Assembly (NCBI RefSeq): GCF_003751385.1
Contig: NZ_RJVA01000012.1
Span: 124,001-188,000 of the forward strand
Reading direction: 5' to 3'
From: Desulfosoma caldarium
Lineage (GTDB): Bacteria > Desulfobacterota > Syntrophobacteria > Syntrophobacterales > DSM-9756
Length of the DNA stretch: 64,000 nt
Shown here: piece by piece, positions 35,525 through 43,581 of the stretch
Layout of the letters: the number at the start of each line of letters is the position of its first letter
Position numbering within the stretch: the stretch's first letter is position 1
Notes under the pieces: model-generated
The model's input: only the letters and a program-made list of their open reading frames with translations
What the model was told of the DNA's origin: nothing
Databases searched by the model: none
Position numbers and translations under genes: made by a program

Positions 35525-36256
35525 ATGGCATGGGAACAGGTGGATTGGATCCGAGCGGCCGCTGGCCTTGGGGCAGGAATTTCTATTGGGTTTTCGGCAA
35601 TCGGGGCTGCCCTTGGGGAAGGATATGCCGCGGGTAAAGCCAGCGAAATACTTTCGTACCGACCTAGGCTAGCCGACAAGATCTTGAAAACCATGCTGGT
35701 CGGCCAGGCTATCGCCGAAACCGCGGGCATTTTCGGATTAGTGGTTGCCATGCTCATGCTTTTCAGCTCCGTATCCGGCAAGCCGATACTAACGGCATGG
35801 GCTTATTTGGGTGCTGGTTTGGCGATTGGCTTGTCGGCGATCGGCTGCGGCATAGGGGCGGGCATGCCGGCTGGAGGGGCCTGTTTGGGCATAGGTCGGC
35901 AGCCGGAGGCTTCGGGCCCCATAACGACCTTGATGCTTGTGGGCTCTGGAGTTGCTCAGTCTACAGTCATTTATGGTTTACTTATTGCGCAGCTATTGCT
36001 TTACAAGCGGTTGCCGGAGGTGGCCACGTTCCCTCACATTTGCGCTCTTTTGGGTGCCGGTTTGGCCGTGGGGTTTGGAGGTAACGGGCCGGGCCTGGGA
36101 AAGGGTTTCGCGGCCGAGACAGCGGCGTATCAAATCGCCCGCAATCCCGAGAACGCGACCATCCTGATGCGAATCATGCTTGTTGGACAAGGTGTAGCGG
36201 AGTCCACCGGCGTCTATTCTTTGGTGGTGTCATTGTTGTTGATTATGATGGTCTAA
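35525..36256 (+). CDS. ATP synthase subunit c, triplicated (three hairpins in one chain)
   Basis: Protein of 243 aa from ATG 35525 (GTG 35519 is an alternative overlapping atpB). Three tandem c-type hairpins, each about 68-75 residues. Hairpin 1: E32 (GEG) and E65 (AETAGIF). Hairpin 2: A112 and Q145 (AQSTVIY), no carboxylate. Hairpin 3: K193 (GKG) and E226 (AESTGVY). The loop motif R-x-P is kept in all three (YRP, RQP, RNP). A c subunit with three hairpins and two ion-carrying Glu resembles V-type proteolipids and the fused c1 of Acetobacterium woodii. It is followed 22 bases later by a normal c gene, so the rotor may be mixed (inference). Confidence 0.92.
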   Translation: MAWEQVDWIRAAAGLGAGISIGFSAIGAALGEGYAAGKASEILSYRPRLADKILKTMLVGQAIAETAGIFGLVVAMLMLFSSVSGKPILTAWAYLGAGLAIGLSAIGCGIGAGMPAGGACLGIGRQPEASGPITTLMLVGSGVAQSTVIYGLLIAQLLLYKRLPEVATFPHICALLGAGLAVGFGGNGPGLGKGFAAETAAYQIARNPENATILMRIMLVGQGVAESTGVYSLVVSLLLIMMV

Positions 36257-36272
36257 TTGGGAGGAGGTGTAG

Positions 36273-36530
<258 letters not shown>

Positions 36531-36560
36531 ACGCGCCCCAGCCCGAACAACGAGTCAGCC

Positions 36561-36986
36561 ATGATCAGCTTAAATGCAACGATTATCGTCCAAGTGACCT
36601 TGTTTCTCGTGCTGCTGTTCGTCTTGAACCGCCTCATGATTCAGCCAATCCATCGGCTTATTCTGGAACGGGAGCGGGTCATTGAGGAGAAGGAACGAGC
36701 GCTGGATGCTGCGGCGCGGGACCTGGAAGAGATGCTTGAGGCATACAAAAAGAGGCTTCGCACCGCGGAACAGGAAGCCCAAAGCGCACGTGCCGCGTTA
36801 AGGGCCAGAGCCGCGGAAGAAGCCCATCGAACCCTCATGGCGACCCAGGAAGAGATCGTGGCACTGCGCCAAAAGGTGCGGGCCGATGTGGAAGAAGAGC
36901 TGGTCAAGGCTCGAAAAGGGCTGAAAAAACTTGCGCAAGTGCTCTCTTACGAGATTTCCACCAAAGTCGTTGGACGGAAAATCTAG
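36561..36986 (+). CDS. ATP synthase Fo subunit b' (b-type)
   Basis: Protein of 141 aa: one N-terminal membrane helix (about 5-25, VTLFLVLLFVLNRLMIQP) followed by a long charged coiled coil rich in Glu, Arg and Ala. It is the first of two b-type peripheral-stalk subunits, as in organisms with b/b' heterodimers. 30 bases after atpE. Confidence 0.92.
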   Translation: MISLNATIIVQVTLFLVLLFVLNRLMIQPIHRLILERERVIEEKERALDAAARDLEEMLEAYKKRLRTAEQEAQSARAALRARAAEEAHRTLMATQEEIVALRQKVRADVEEELVKARKGLKKLAQVLSYEISTKVVGRKI

Positions 36987-37004
36987 AGGGCTTGGAGTCT
37001 GAGC

Positions 37005-37607
37005 ATGGTGCGAGCCTGGACAAGATGGTGGGGCTTGACGGTGATCGCTGTGGTGTGGGCCGAACAAGCCTACGCGGCCTCATCGACCATTTTCGGGATA
37101 GACAGAGCCCTATGGGATTTATCATGGCGATGGATCAATTTCGGCATTCTGGTCTTCTTTCTCATGAAGTACCTGAAAGGGCCGTTGGTCAACTTCGTCA
37201 AGGAACGCCGCGACGCCATTGCCGGCGTTTTTGACCAGCTGAAAGAAAAAGAGGAGTCCCTGGATCGCCGCCGCCGCGAACAGGAAGAGCTCCTGGCCCA
37301 GTTGGACGAAAAGATCGAGAGCATCAAGGCTTACTACCACGAGATCGGCCAGGAAGAAAAAGAGAAGATCCTCGCCCAAGCCGAACGCCTTCGACGACAG
37401 ATTCTTGAAGAGGCCCAGCAGACGGCGGCGCGGGAATTTGAAGAGGCAAAAAAGAAGTTTCGTGCCGAGGTGGTGGAAAAAGCGGTCGCCTTAGCCGAAG
37501 AACGCATTCGCAAAAAAATCACCAAAAAGGACCAGCGCGCACTGGTGAACAACTACCTCACCCAACTGGAAGCTCTGCAAAGGACACCCGAGTCTGCCGG
37601 GCCATGA
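37005..37607 (+). CDS. atpF: ATP synthase Fo subunit b
   Basis: Protein of 200 aa; GGAGTC lies before ATG 37005. A hydrophobic N-terminal segment (residues 8-25, possibly a signal peptide ending YAAS) precedes the membrane anchor WRWINFGILVFFLMKYL and a long coiled coil (REQEELLAQLDEKIES ... KKFRAEVVEKAVALAEERI). Last gene of the operon; no delta, alpha, gamma, beta or epsilon gene follows, so F1 is encoded elsewhere. Confidence 0.93.
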   Translation: MVRAWTRWWGLTVIAVVWAEQAYAASSTIFGIDRALWDLSWRWINFGILVFFLMKYLKGPLVNFVKERRDAIAGVFDQLKEKEESLDRRRREQEELLAQLDEKIESIKAYYHEIGQEEKEKILAQAERLRRQILEEAQQTAAREFEEAKKKFRAEVVEKAVALAEERIRKKITKKDQRALVNNYLTQLEALQRTPESAGP

Positions 37608-37646
37608 GGGCTTTGATGCACGAGGAGTGGTGGCGAGAGCGAAGAA

Positions 37647-37678
37647 AAGGGGGGCTGCGAAAGGCCCCCATTTTTTTG
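37647..37678 (+). terminator. Terminator of the atp operon
   Basis: GGGGGGCT / AGGCCCCC hairpin followed by a run of seven T at 37671-37677, 45 bases after atpF. Confidence 0.88.
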
Positions 37679-37750
37679 TATTCGGTAGCGTGGTGAAGAT
37701 CGTCTTCTAGTGGAAAGGGTTGTGGAGCGGGCGGAATCTTAGCAGAGGGT

Positions 37751-38704
37751 TCACACAAACACCAGTGGAAGGCCGTAAGGGAGAAAGCGGGCGCGCAGCG
37801 CGGCACGCAGGCGCCGCAACGGATTGATGCGGTAGCTTCGGTAGGTTTTCTTAATGAACGAAGCTGCGGCCACCCAGGCCTCGTGGCCCGCTTGAAGGAT
37901 TTGTTCGAACAGATGAAAGTCGGACCAGCGAATATGGGATACGTGAGGCCGAACGACCGTATCGGCATGCTGTAAGCGCAGCTTGTTCAAGGCCATGCGG
38001 GACGCCTCGCTGCTTCGCAGAGCATATTCGAGAGCGCAGCTGGGCAGGGGGTGCATGTCGGCCACTTCCGAGGACGTGTCCACGGCAAGCACGAAGTGAG
38101 CCCCGAGGCGCCGTGCGGGAAGGCATGGCACGTTGTCGATCCAGCCGCCGTCCACGAGCAGTCGGCCGCGGTAGCGCACAGGCGGACCCATGCCGGGAAT
38201 GGAAGCGCTGGCCCCGAGGGCTTTGATGAGGGATCCGCTTGTCAAAACCACTTCGTCGCCCGTGAGGATGTCCAGCGTCACGGCGCCGAAGGGTGTGGGA
38301 AGGTCCTCGATGCGGATGTCCGGAACGAGGCCCGTAAGGAGTTTCCAATAATCGTCTTCAGGAATGAGGCTGGATCGCGTCACGAGGCGCGTGTAAAGAT
38401 AACTCTTTCGAAGCTGCTGGGCAAATCGGTCAAAGAGCGACGAGGCGGAGGGCAGGGCGCTGTTTTCATCCACAGCCAAAGATAGGGTCTCGCGAAAGAT
38501 AGCACTGTGGACGAAAGTGTGGATTTTTTCCTCGACGATGGCCACCGAGCCGTGATGGGCGTAGAGGGCGCCGATGATGGCGCCCATGCTGGTGCCGAGG
38601 ATCATGTGGACGGGGAAGGTTTCGCCGTCCAGGTGGCGAAGAACACCAAGGTGTGCAATGCCCCTGGCGGCTCCTCCGCTGAGGACCAAAGCGGTTTTCA
38701 GCAT
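37751..38704 (-). CDS. Patatin-like phospholipase
   Basis: Protein of 317 aa with the oxyanion loop GGAARGIAHLG, nucleophile Ser in GTSMG and the dyad Asp in DGGWIDNVP. It belongs to the RssA/patatin group of serine lipid hydrolases and could turn over membrane phospholipids. It is transcribed toward the atp operon and diverges from an alpha/beta hydrolase gene about 110 bases upstream. Confidence 0.9.
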   Translation of the reverse strand: MLKTALVLSGGAARGIAHLGVLRHLDGETFPVHMILGTSMGAIIGALYAHHGSVAIVEEKIHTFVHSAIFRETLSLAVDENSALPSASSLFDRFAQQLRKSYLYTRLVTRSSLIPEDDYWKLLTGLVPDIRIEDLPTPFGAVTLDILTGDEVVLTSGSLIKALGASASIPGMGPPVRYRGRLLVDGGWIDNVPCLPARRLGAHFVLAVDTSSEVADMHPLPSCALEYALRSSEASRMALNKLRLQHADTVVRPHVSHIRWSDFHLFEQILQAGHEAWVAAASFIKKTYRSYRINPLRRLRAALRARFLPYGLPLVFV

Positions 38705-38815
38705 GTCATAATCCCTCCTTCATGCGTAGCGCGGCTCGGTTGTGGCCCTTTCGGGCTCTGGTGCCAAGAAGATATGCCTTGAAAAAGGGCTCGTGCGCAA
38801 GGAGATTGCGTGGTG

Positions 38816-39463
38816 ATGGCTTCGATGGAGCACGTTCGCATCGACTGTGAAACGCATCGGCTGGAAGCCGTGGTGCAATGGGGATCCTCAAAAGACGGGG
38901 CTCTCATCGGCCACCCTCACCCGTTGTACGGCGGCTCCATGGACAACAATGTGGTCTTGGCCTTGGAAGCAGCCTACCGGGATCGGGAATGGACGACCGT
39001 GCGGTTCAATTTCCGCGGCGTAGGGGCGAGCACGGGCACTTACGGACATGGGGACGGAGAAGCAAAGGACATGGTGTGTGTCCAGCAATGGCTCAAGGAT
39101 CTTGGCGTTCAAAGTGTTCACCTGGCCGGGTATTCCTTTGGCGCATGGGTGGCGCTAAAGGCCTGCCGCCTGGGTATGACGCCGCACAGTCTTGCTCTCG
39201 TGTCTCCCCCGATCAATTTTTTGGATTTTACCGACCTTTCGATCCCCTCGTGTCCCACCTGGGTCATGGTCGGAGATACAGATGCTTTTGCAGAAGCGCA
39301 CCGCGTTGACGCGTGGGCGCATGCCCACAGAGCGCAAGGAAACTCCGTTCATGTGGACCTGTGCCCCAACGCCGACCACTTTTATTGGGGTCGAGAACAG
39401 GAAATACGTCGGTGTCTGGGACTTTTTCTGGACTCTCTCACGGGATCGGCAAGGAACCCGTGA
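38816..39463 (+). CDS. Alpha/beta hydrolase (COG2945-like)
   Basis: Protein of 215 aa; GTG 38810 or 38813 are possible alternative starts behind AGGAGA at 38800-38805. Motifs: HPHPLYGGSMDNNVV, the FRGVGASTG turn, nucleophile elbow GYSFGAW and GDTDAF with a late His (NADHFY). This subgroup is of unknown substrate. The last 82 bases overlap the convergent hydrolase gene. Confidence 0.85.
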   Translation: MASMEHVRIDCETHRLEAVVQWGSSKDGALIGHPHPLYGGSMDNNVVLALEAAYRDREWTTVRFNFRGVGASTGTYGHGDGEAKDMVCVQQWLKDLGVQSVHLAGYSFGAWVALKACRLGMTPHSLALVSPPINFLDFTDLSIPSCPTWVMVGDTDAFAEAHRVDAWAHAHRAQGNSVHVDLCPNADHFYWGREQEIRRCLGLFLDSLTGSARNP

Positions 39464-40239
39464 ATGAGGGCGTTCAGGGTGGCAGGACATTCGGCGTGAA
39501 TGGCGTGACCCGCCCCTTCCAGTTCCACGAGAAGAGCGTTGGGGAGTAGCGTCGACAGAAGATGCGCATTGGCCGGGGGGACCAGAACGTCTTCTGTGCC
39601 CGTCACCACAAGGGTGGGAATGAAAAGGTCCGGCAGCCGATGGGAGGCGTCGAAGTGTTGAATGGCGGCCAGTTGGCTGGAAAAGGCCTCTTGAGGCTGC
39701 CAAGGCGCCTGTGTTTGCACAGCTTTGTAGGTCTCAACGGCCTCTTGACAATGCTGCAAGGCCTCAGGACTGAAGAAAAAGGGAAGGTTTTTGGTCACGA
39801 TCTCTTCCTGGCTGAGCCCCTGGTTGTCCGTGAAGCGTTCAAGAACCTGAGAAGACGGAGAGACTTTGCGCGGGCCTCCGGGGTGCGTGCAGCCCAGGAC
39901 CAGCGCTTCAAAGCGTTCTGGAGCTGCCAGGGCTGTTTCCTGCGCAATCATGCCCCCCATGGAAAGGCCGACCATAAAGCATCGGTCGATGCCCAGATGA
40001 TCCAGCAGGGCGAGGGTGTCATGGGCGAAGTCTTTCATGGCATAGGGCCCTGGGGGCATGGAGGAGCGGCCGGCGCCTCGATTGTCAAAGACGATGGTGC
40101 GGTAATGGCGACGAAAGTAAGGAATCTGTCCATACCAGGACCAGGTGCCGCCGCCGAGGCCGCTTACGAAAAGAAGGTTCGGACCGTTTCCATGGACTTC
40201 GTAGTAAAGTTGCACGGAAGGGGTGTTGAGCAGGGGCAT
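39382..40239 (-). CDS. Alpha/beta-fold hydrolase
   Basis: Protein of 285 aa with the oxyanion-region GLGGGTWSW, FDNRGAGRSS, nucleophile elbow GLSMGGM, acid GTEDVLVPP and catalytic His in GAGHAIH. The family includes esterases and 3-oxoadipate enol-lactonase-like enzymes; the substrate is unknown. Its C-terminal 27 codons overlap the opposing hydrolase gene in antisense, an unusually long convergent overlap. Confidence 0.88.
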   Translation of the reverse strand: MPLLNTPSVQLYYEVHGNGPNLLFVSGLGGGTWSWYGQIPYFRRHYRTIVFDNRGAGRSSMPPGPYAMKDFAHDTLALLDHLGIDRCFMVGLSMGGMIAQETALAAPERFEALVLGCTHPGGPRKVSPSSQVLERFTDNQGLSQEEIVTKNLPFFFSPEALQHCQEAVETYKAVQTQAPWQPQEAFSSQLAAIQHFDASHRLPDLFIPTLVVTGTEDVLVPPANAHLLSTLLPNALLVELEGAGHAIHAECPATLNALIHGFLADPVRESRKSPRHRRISCSRPQ

Positions 40240-40467
40240 GGTGGCGTCTCCTTTCCTTTGCGCTAACCTTTCAACATCTCTCGGAGTTTCATTTGCCGTT
40301 TGCGCACTTGAGGCGCTTTAGTGTATGAAAGCTCCATTTTGGAACGATCCGATGCACCTACAATGGTTGGGGGCACCATGAACGACGGGCTGCAGACCGA
40401 CTGCTTTTCCCATGTTTTGCGGTTTCAGGCAACCCATTCATTCGGTTTTCACGATGAGGAGAGGCCT

Positions 40468-40857
40468 ATGACGGCACGGTTCACCCTGCTCAAAGACGTG
40501 ATCGTTATGGATCGTCACACAGGGCTCATGTGGCAACGGGAAGCGTCCCTCGACCGGCTCATGTGGCCTGAAGGATTTGCCTACATTGAACAGCTCAACC
40601 GAAGCGGGTGGGGTGGATTTGACGACTGGCGATATCCAACGCAAGAGGAATTGGCCACGTTGCTAATGGCAGAGGAAAATCCCTCCACTGGTCTCTACAT
40701 CGACCCCGTCTTTGGAGATCAGCGCTGCGTGTGGAGCTGCACGGAGGTGGGCCACCATAAGTCGGTTTATGCCGATTTTTATTACGGCGATTTCTATGTG
40801 GTGGAACAAAAATACGCCAACCATTTTGTTCGAGCCGTTCGGGGGCAAAGGCAGTAG
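40468..40857 (+). CDS. DUF1566 (Lcl-like C-terminal) domain protein
   Basis: Protein of 129 aa; GGAGAGG precedes ATG 40468. It shows the compact DUF1566 pattern: DRHTGLMWQREA, GWGGFDDWRYPTQEEL, VWSCTEV and FVRAVRGQ. The fold is a C-type-lectin-like module often found in cell-surface or secreted proteins of deltaproteobacteria; here there is no signal peptide. Function unknown. Confidence 0.85.
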   Translation: MTARFTLLKDVIVMDRHTGLMWQREASLDRLMWPEGFAYIEQLNRSGWGGFDDWRYPTQEELATLLMAEENPSTGLYIDPVFGDQRCVWSCTEVGHHKSVYADFYYGDFYVVEQKYANHFVRAVRGQRQ

Positions 40858-40914
40858 ACTTTTTTCATCAGGGGCGTTTTAACCCTCAGGCCGTAGCGGG
40901 AGTGCACAAGGGGC

Positions 40915-41472
40915 GTGAGTTCACGAGATGCTTCGGGCTTTGGCGGCACGAAGGGACCGTCGGTTCAGGCGATCCAAGCGCCTTTGGAGGTGGCCTTGGT
41001 GGAGCCGGAAATACCTCCCAACACCGGCAATGTGGCGCGCACGTGTGCCGCCGTCCATGTGCCCCTTCATCTGGTGGAACCTTTGGGTTTTCGCCTCACC
41101 GACCGATATTTGAAAAGAGCGGGACTCGACTATTGGCCCTACGTGAACGTGACCGTTCACCGTTCGCTGCAGCATTTCCTTCGCCACATGGAGGGGCGAA
41201 GGCTTCTTTTCTTTTCCAAAAAGGCATCCCTGGACTACGATGCATTCGTCTATATGCCAGGGGATTGTCTTGTGTTCGGTTCCGAAACGCAAGGTTTACC
41301 GGCGTGGCTTCTTGAAGCCCATGCCGACAGGGCGCTGAGGATTCCCATGGATAGTGCCCATGTGCGCAGCCTCAATCTTGCCACGGCGGTGGGCATCGCG
41401 CTCTTTGAAGCACGAAGACAAATCAAAGGACAGCTGGCGCCAAGTCGGCCACAGGCGGCGCTATCCCTATAA
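40915..41472 (+). CDS. trmL: tRNA (cytidine(34)-2'-O)-methyltransferase TrmL-like
   Basis: Up to 185 aa. The core starts at EVALVEPEIPPNTGNVARTC, the SPOUT-family N-terminal signature, with FGSETQGLP and the knot residues DSAHVRSLNLATAVGIALFEA. It methylates the wobble nucleotide of tRNA-Leu. The start is uncertain: GTG 40915 is used here, but TTG 40984 or GTG 40990 would give the usual TrmL N terminus. Confidence 0.88.
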   Translation: MSSRDASGFGGTKGPSVQAIQAPLEVALVEPEIPPNTGNVARTCAAVHVPLHLVEPLGFRLTDRYLKRAGLDYWPYVNVTVHRSLQHFLRHMEGRRLLFFSKKASLDYDAFVYMPGDCLVFGSETQGLPAWLLEAHADRALRIPMDSAHVRSLNLATAVGIALFEARRQIKGQLAPSRPQAALSL

Positions 41473-41524
41473 TTGGGTCTCTCACCCGGAACGCGGTCGT
41501 CAGACCGTAAAGCAAAGGGATTCC

Positions 41525-41635
41525 ATGGAGATGCTGCCCAGAGAAAGCCTTGTGGTGAAAATGATCGAACTGTGTCCTGAAATCGAGGAAATGGCCCTTT
41601 ATACCGTGGTGGTGGGCCGAGGGACCCATTACTGA
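41525..41635 (+). CDS. Possible small protein (36 aa)
   Basis: ATG 41525 behind AAAGGGATTCC; reads MEMLPRESLVVKMIELCPEI then EEMALYTVVVGRGTHY. No database family is recognised. It lies in the trmL to GNAT-like gene gap, on the same strand. It could be a real small acidic protein or chance. Confidence 0.3.
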   Translation: MEMLPRESLVVKMIELCPEIEEMALYTVVVGRGTHY

Positions 41636-41846
41636 GTGGTTTTTTTTGAGAGCAGGGACTGCTCGAAAAAAGATCCTCCTTTAAGTTCTTTCGTCATTGC
41701 CAAATCTTCCGCTCACAATACGTCCATGTGGGAGCGCGACCTCAGGCGTGCCATTCGAGAAGCGGAAAGGAAGCTGGGCGAAGGCAAACCCACGCCCACC
41801 TCCACTTCATCCCTGCGACTGTGTCGAACATCTGGAGTAAAAGAAA

Positions 41847-42371
41847 GTGGCGGAAATCGAATGGAAAGGCATCATTTGGAGAGCTGCTCATGGTGATCTG
41901 ACCATTAAGGATCTCCTGACCATTCTCAAGGGGCACGGTCCCCTGGAAGTGCTTCGGTTTCGCAAACCTGGAGCCTTTTGGGGAGAGTTGAGTGTATCCT
42001 TGTCCTCTCGCGGCACCAAAGAGATCACTATTTACCATCTGGAAGTGGAAGGCCCAAAACGACGCGGCAAAGGGCGACAGGCGCTGTTGTCTCTGAAGAG
42101 GATTTTTGGCGGCGAGGTGTTCGTGGAAGACCCCGGGCGCGTCATTAGGGTGACCAATGCAGACCAGGCCAGTCTACCTTTCTGGATCAAGATGTATCTG
42201 GAGGGCATTATTAACGCTTTGGAAAGTGAACACGTGAGCCTGACGTCCGAGTCACCTCGAGAAGAAGCGGAGCGGCTGTTGCGCGAGATGACGCGGAATT
42301 CCAACGCGATTCAGGACAATGCCAAAAATGCGGGCGAGGGAAAAAGTCATACCGCTAAAGGTAGCCGCTGA
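41847..42371 (+). CDS. Hypothetical GNAT-like protein
   Basis: Protein of 174 aa; GTG 41847 is preceded by GGAG at 41834-41837. The segment EITIYHLEVEGPKRRGKGRQALLSLKRI looks like the acetyl-CoA binding loop and helix of GNAT enzymes (given here as its parts VEGPKRRGKGRQ and ALLSLKRIF). The tail is charged. Its 3' end overlaps the heptose adenylyltransferase start, so they form one transcription unit. Substrate unknown. Confidence 0.6.
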   Translation: MAEIEWKGIIWRAAHGDLTIKDLLTILKGHGPLEVLRFRKPGAFWGELSVSLSSRGTKEITIYHLEVEGPKRRGKGRQALLSLKRIFGGEVFVEDPGRVIRVTNADQASLPFWIKMYLEGIINALESEHVSLTSESPREEAERLLREMTRNSNAIQDNAKNAGEGKSHTAKGSR

Positions 42372-42831
42372 AAAGTGCCGAAACCTTAGGGATCAAGGCC
42401 TGCGAGTCGTTTTCACCAACGGATGCTTTGATCTGCTTCATATAGGACATCTTCGCTACCTGGAAGAAGCTCGCGCCCTGGGCGATTATCTGGTGGTCGC
42501 CGTGAACAGTGACGCGTCCGTGCGGTGCATCAAAGGACCTCATCGGCCCGTGGTAGACGAAAAGGCGCGATCGGAACTGGTGGCGGGCTTGCACTGCGTG
42601 GACTGCGTGGTGCTCTTTGATGCTCCGGATCCTCTGGCCGTGATTCAGACCCTCAACCCCCATGTGCTGGTCAAGGGAGCGGACTGGCCGGTGGATCGCA
42701 TCGTGGGGGCCGATTGGGTCATGCGCCGGGGAGGCTCGGTGGTGCGCATTCCTGTCCTGAAAGGCTATTCCACGTCGGGGCTCATTGAAAAAATTCTGGG
42801 GCAAGTCTCTTCCTCGTCAACGCGTTTTTGA
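42328..42831 (+). CDS. D-glycero-beta-D-manno-heptose 1-phosphate adenylyltransferase (HldE C-terminal domain type)
   Basis: Protein of 167 aa; ATG 42328 was preferred for AGGA at 42313-42316, with ATG 42319 as alternative. It has the nucleotidyltransferase signature FTNGCFDLLHIGHLRYL with HIGH-like motif, NSDASVRCIKG and the C-terminal GYSTSGLIEKI. It activates heptose for LPS core synthesis. The kinase half of HldE is absent here and should be elsewhere. It implies a lipopolysaccharide outer membrane. Confidence 0.92.
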   Translation: MRAREKVIPLKVAAEKCRNLRDQGLRVVFTNGCFDLLHIGHLRYLEEARALGDYLVVAVNSDASVRCIKGPHRPVVDEKARSELVAGLHCVDCVVLFDAPDPLAVIQTLNPHVLVKGADWPVDRIVGADWVMRRGGSVVRIPVLKGYSTSGLIEKILGQVSSSSTRF

Positions 42832-42882
42832 GACGAAGCCTGAACGCCGAAAAGACGTGAAACCTGAACCGCTGACCCTTTC

Positions 42883-43581
42883 ATGAACCTCTCCTCCATC
42901 ATTGAAGCCAAAAACCTTACACGGGTTTATCCTTTGGGCCCTGTGGGCGTCGTGGCACTCAAGGACGTGACCTTTACGGTATCTTCCGGTGAATTTGTGC
43001 TCCTCAAGGGCAACAGCGGCTCCGGTAAGAGCACCCTTTTGGCCCTGTTAGGTGGCTTGGATCGGCCCACGTCTGGACAGCTTCATGTGGCCGGGATTGA
43101 TGTGGTGGCTTTGAGTGAACGGGGACTCACCCAATATCGGCGCCGAGTGGTGGGAATTGTGTTCCAGAGTTTTCATCTGTTACCCACCTTGACGGTTTTG
43201 GAAAACGTCTGTCTGCCGGCGCTCCTTGCCGGAGCCTCCTACGAGGCCACCCGGGCCAAGGCCCTGCATTGGCTTCAATGGCTGGACATGCAGGATCGGC
43301 TGCATCACCTGCCCGGGGAACTTTCGGGGGGTGAGGCGCAACGCACGGCCATTGCTCGCGCCCTTATCAATGATCCTTTCGTGATTCTCGCCGATGAACC
43401 CACAGGCAATCTGGATAGTCGCAACGGGGCTCGCGTCGTGGATATTTTGGGTTCATTGCATCGCGATCACGGCCGCACCATTATCATGGCCACGCACAGC
43501 TCCATCGCCGATGATGTGGCCACGCGGCAACTGTGTCTACAAGATGGGACCATCGTGAACGATCAATGTCTTTCTTCCTAG
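42883..43581 (+). CDS. ABC transporter ATP-binding protein, LolD/MacB type
   Basis: Protein of 232 aa with Walker [10 protein letters not shown], the Q loop FQSFHLLP, signature [15 protein letters not shown] and Walker [12 protein letters not shown]. It powers the 881-residue permease whose gene overlaps its 3' end by 16 bases. This MacB/LolD-type pair probably extracts lipoproteins or exports a substrate through the inner membrane. Confidence 0.93.
   Translation: MNLSSIIEAKNLTRVYPLGPVGVVALKDVTFTVSSGEFVLLKGNSGSGKSTLLALLGGLDRPTSGQLHVAGIDVVALSERGLTQYRRRVVGIVFQSFHLLPTLTVLENVCLPALLAGASYEATRAKALHWLQWLDMQDRLHHLPGELSGGEAQRTAIARALINDPFVILADEPTGNLDSRNGARVVDILGSLHRDHGRTIIMATHSSIADDVATRQLCLQDGTIVNDQCLSS

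Noticed and set aside
37558-37968. Minus-strand frame antisense to atpF and patatin end
   Set aside because: Shadow of real genes; contains the atp terminator.
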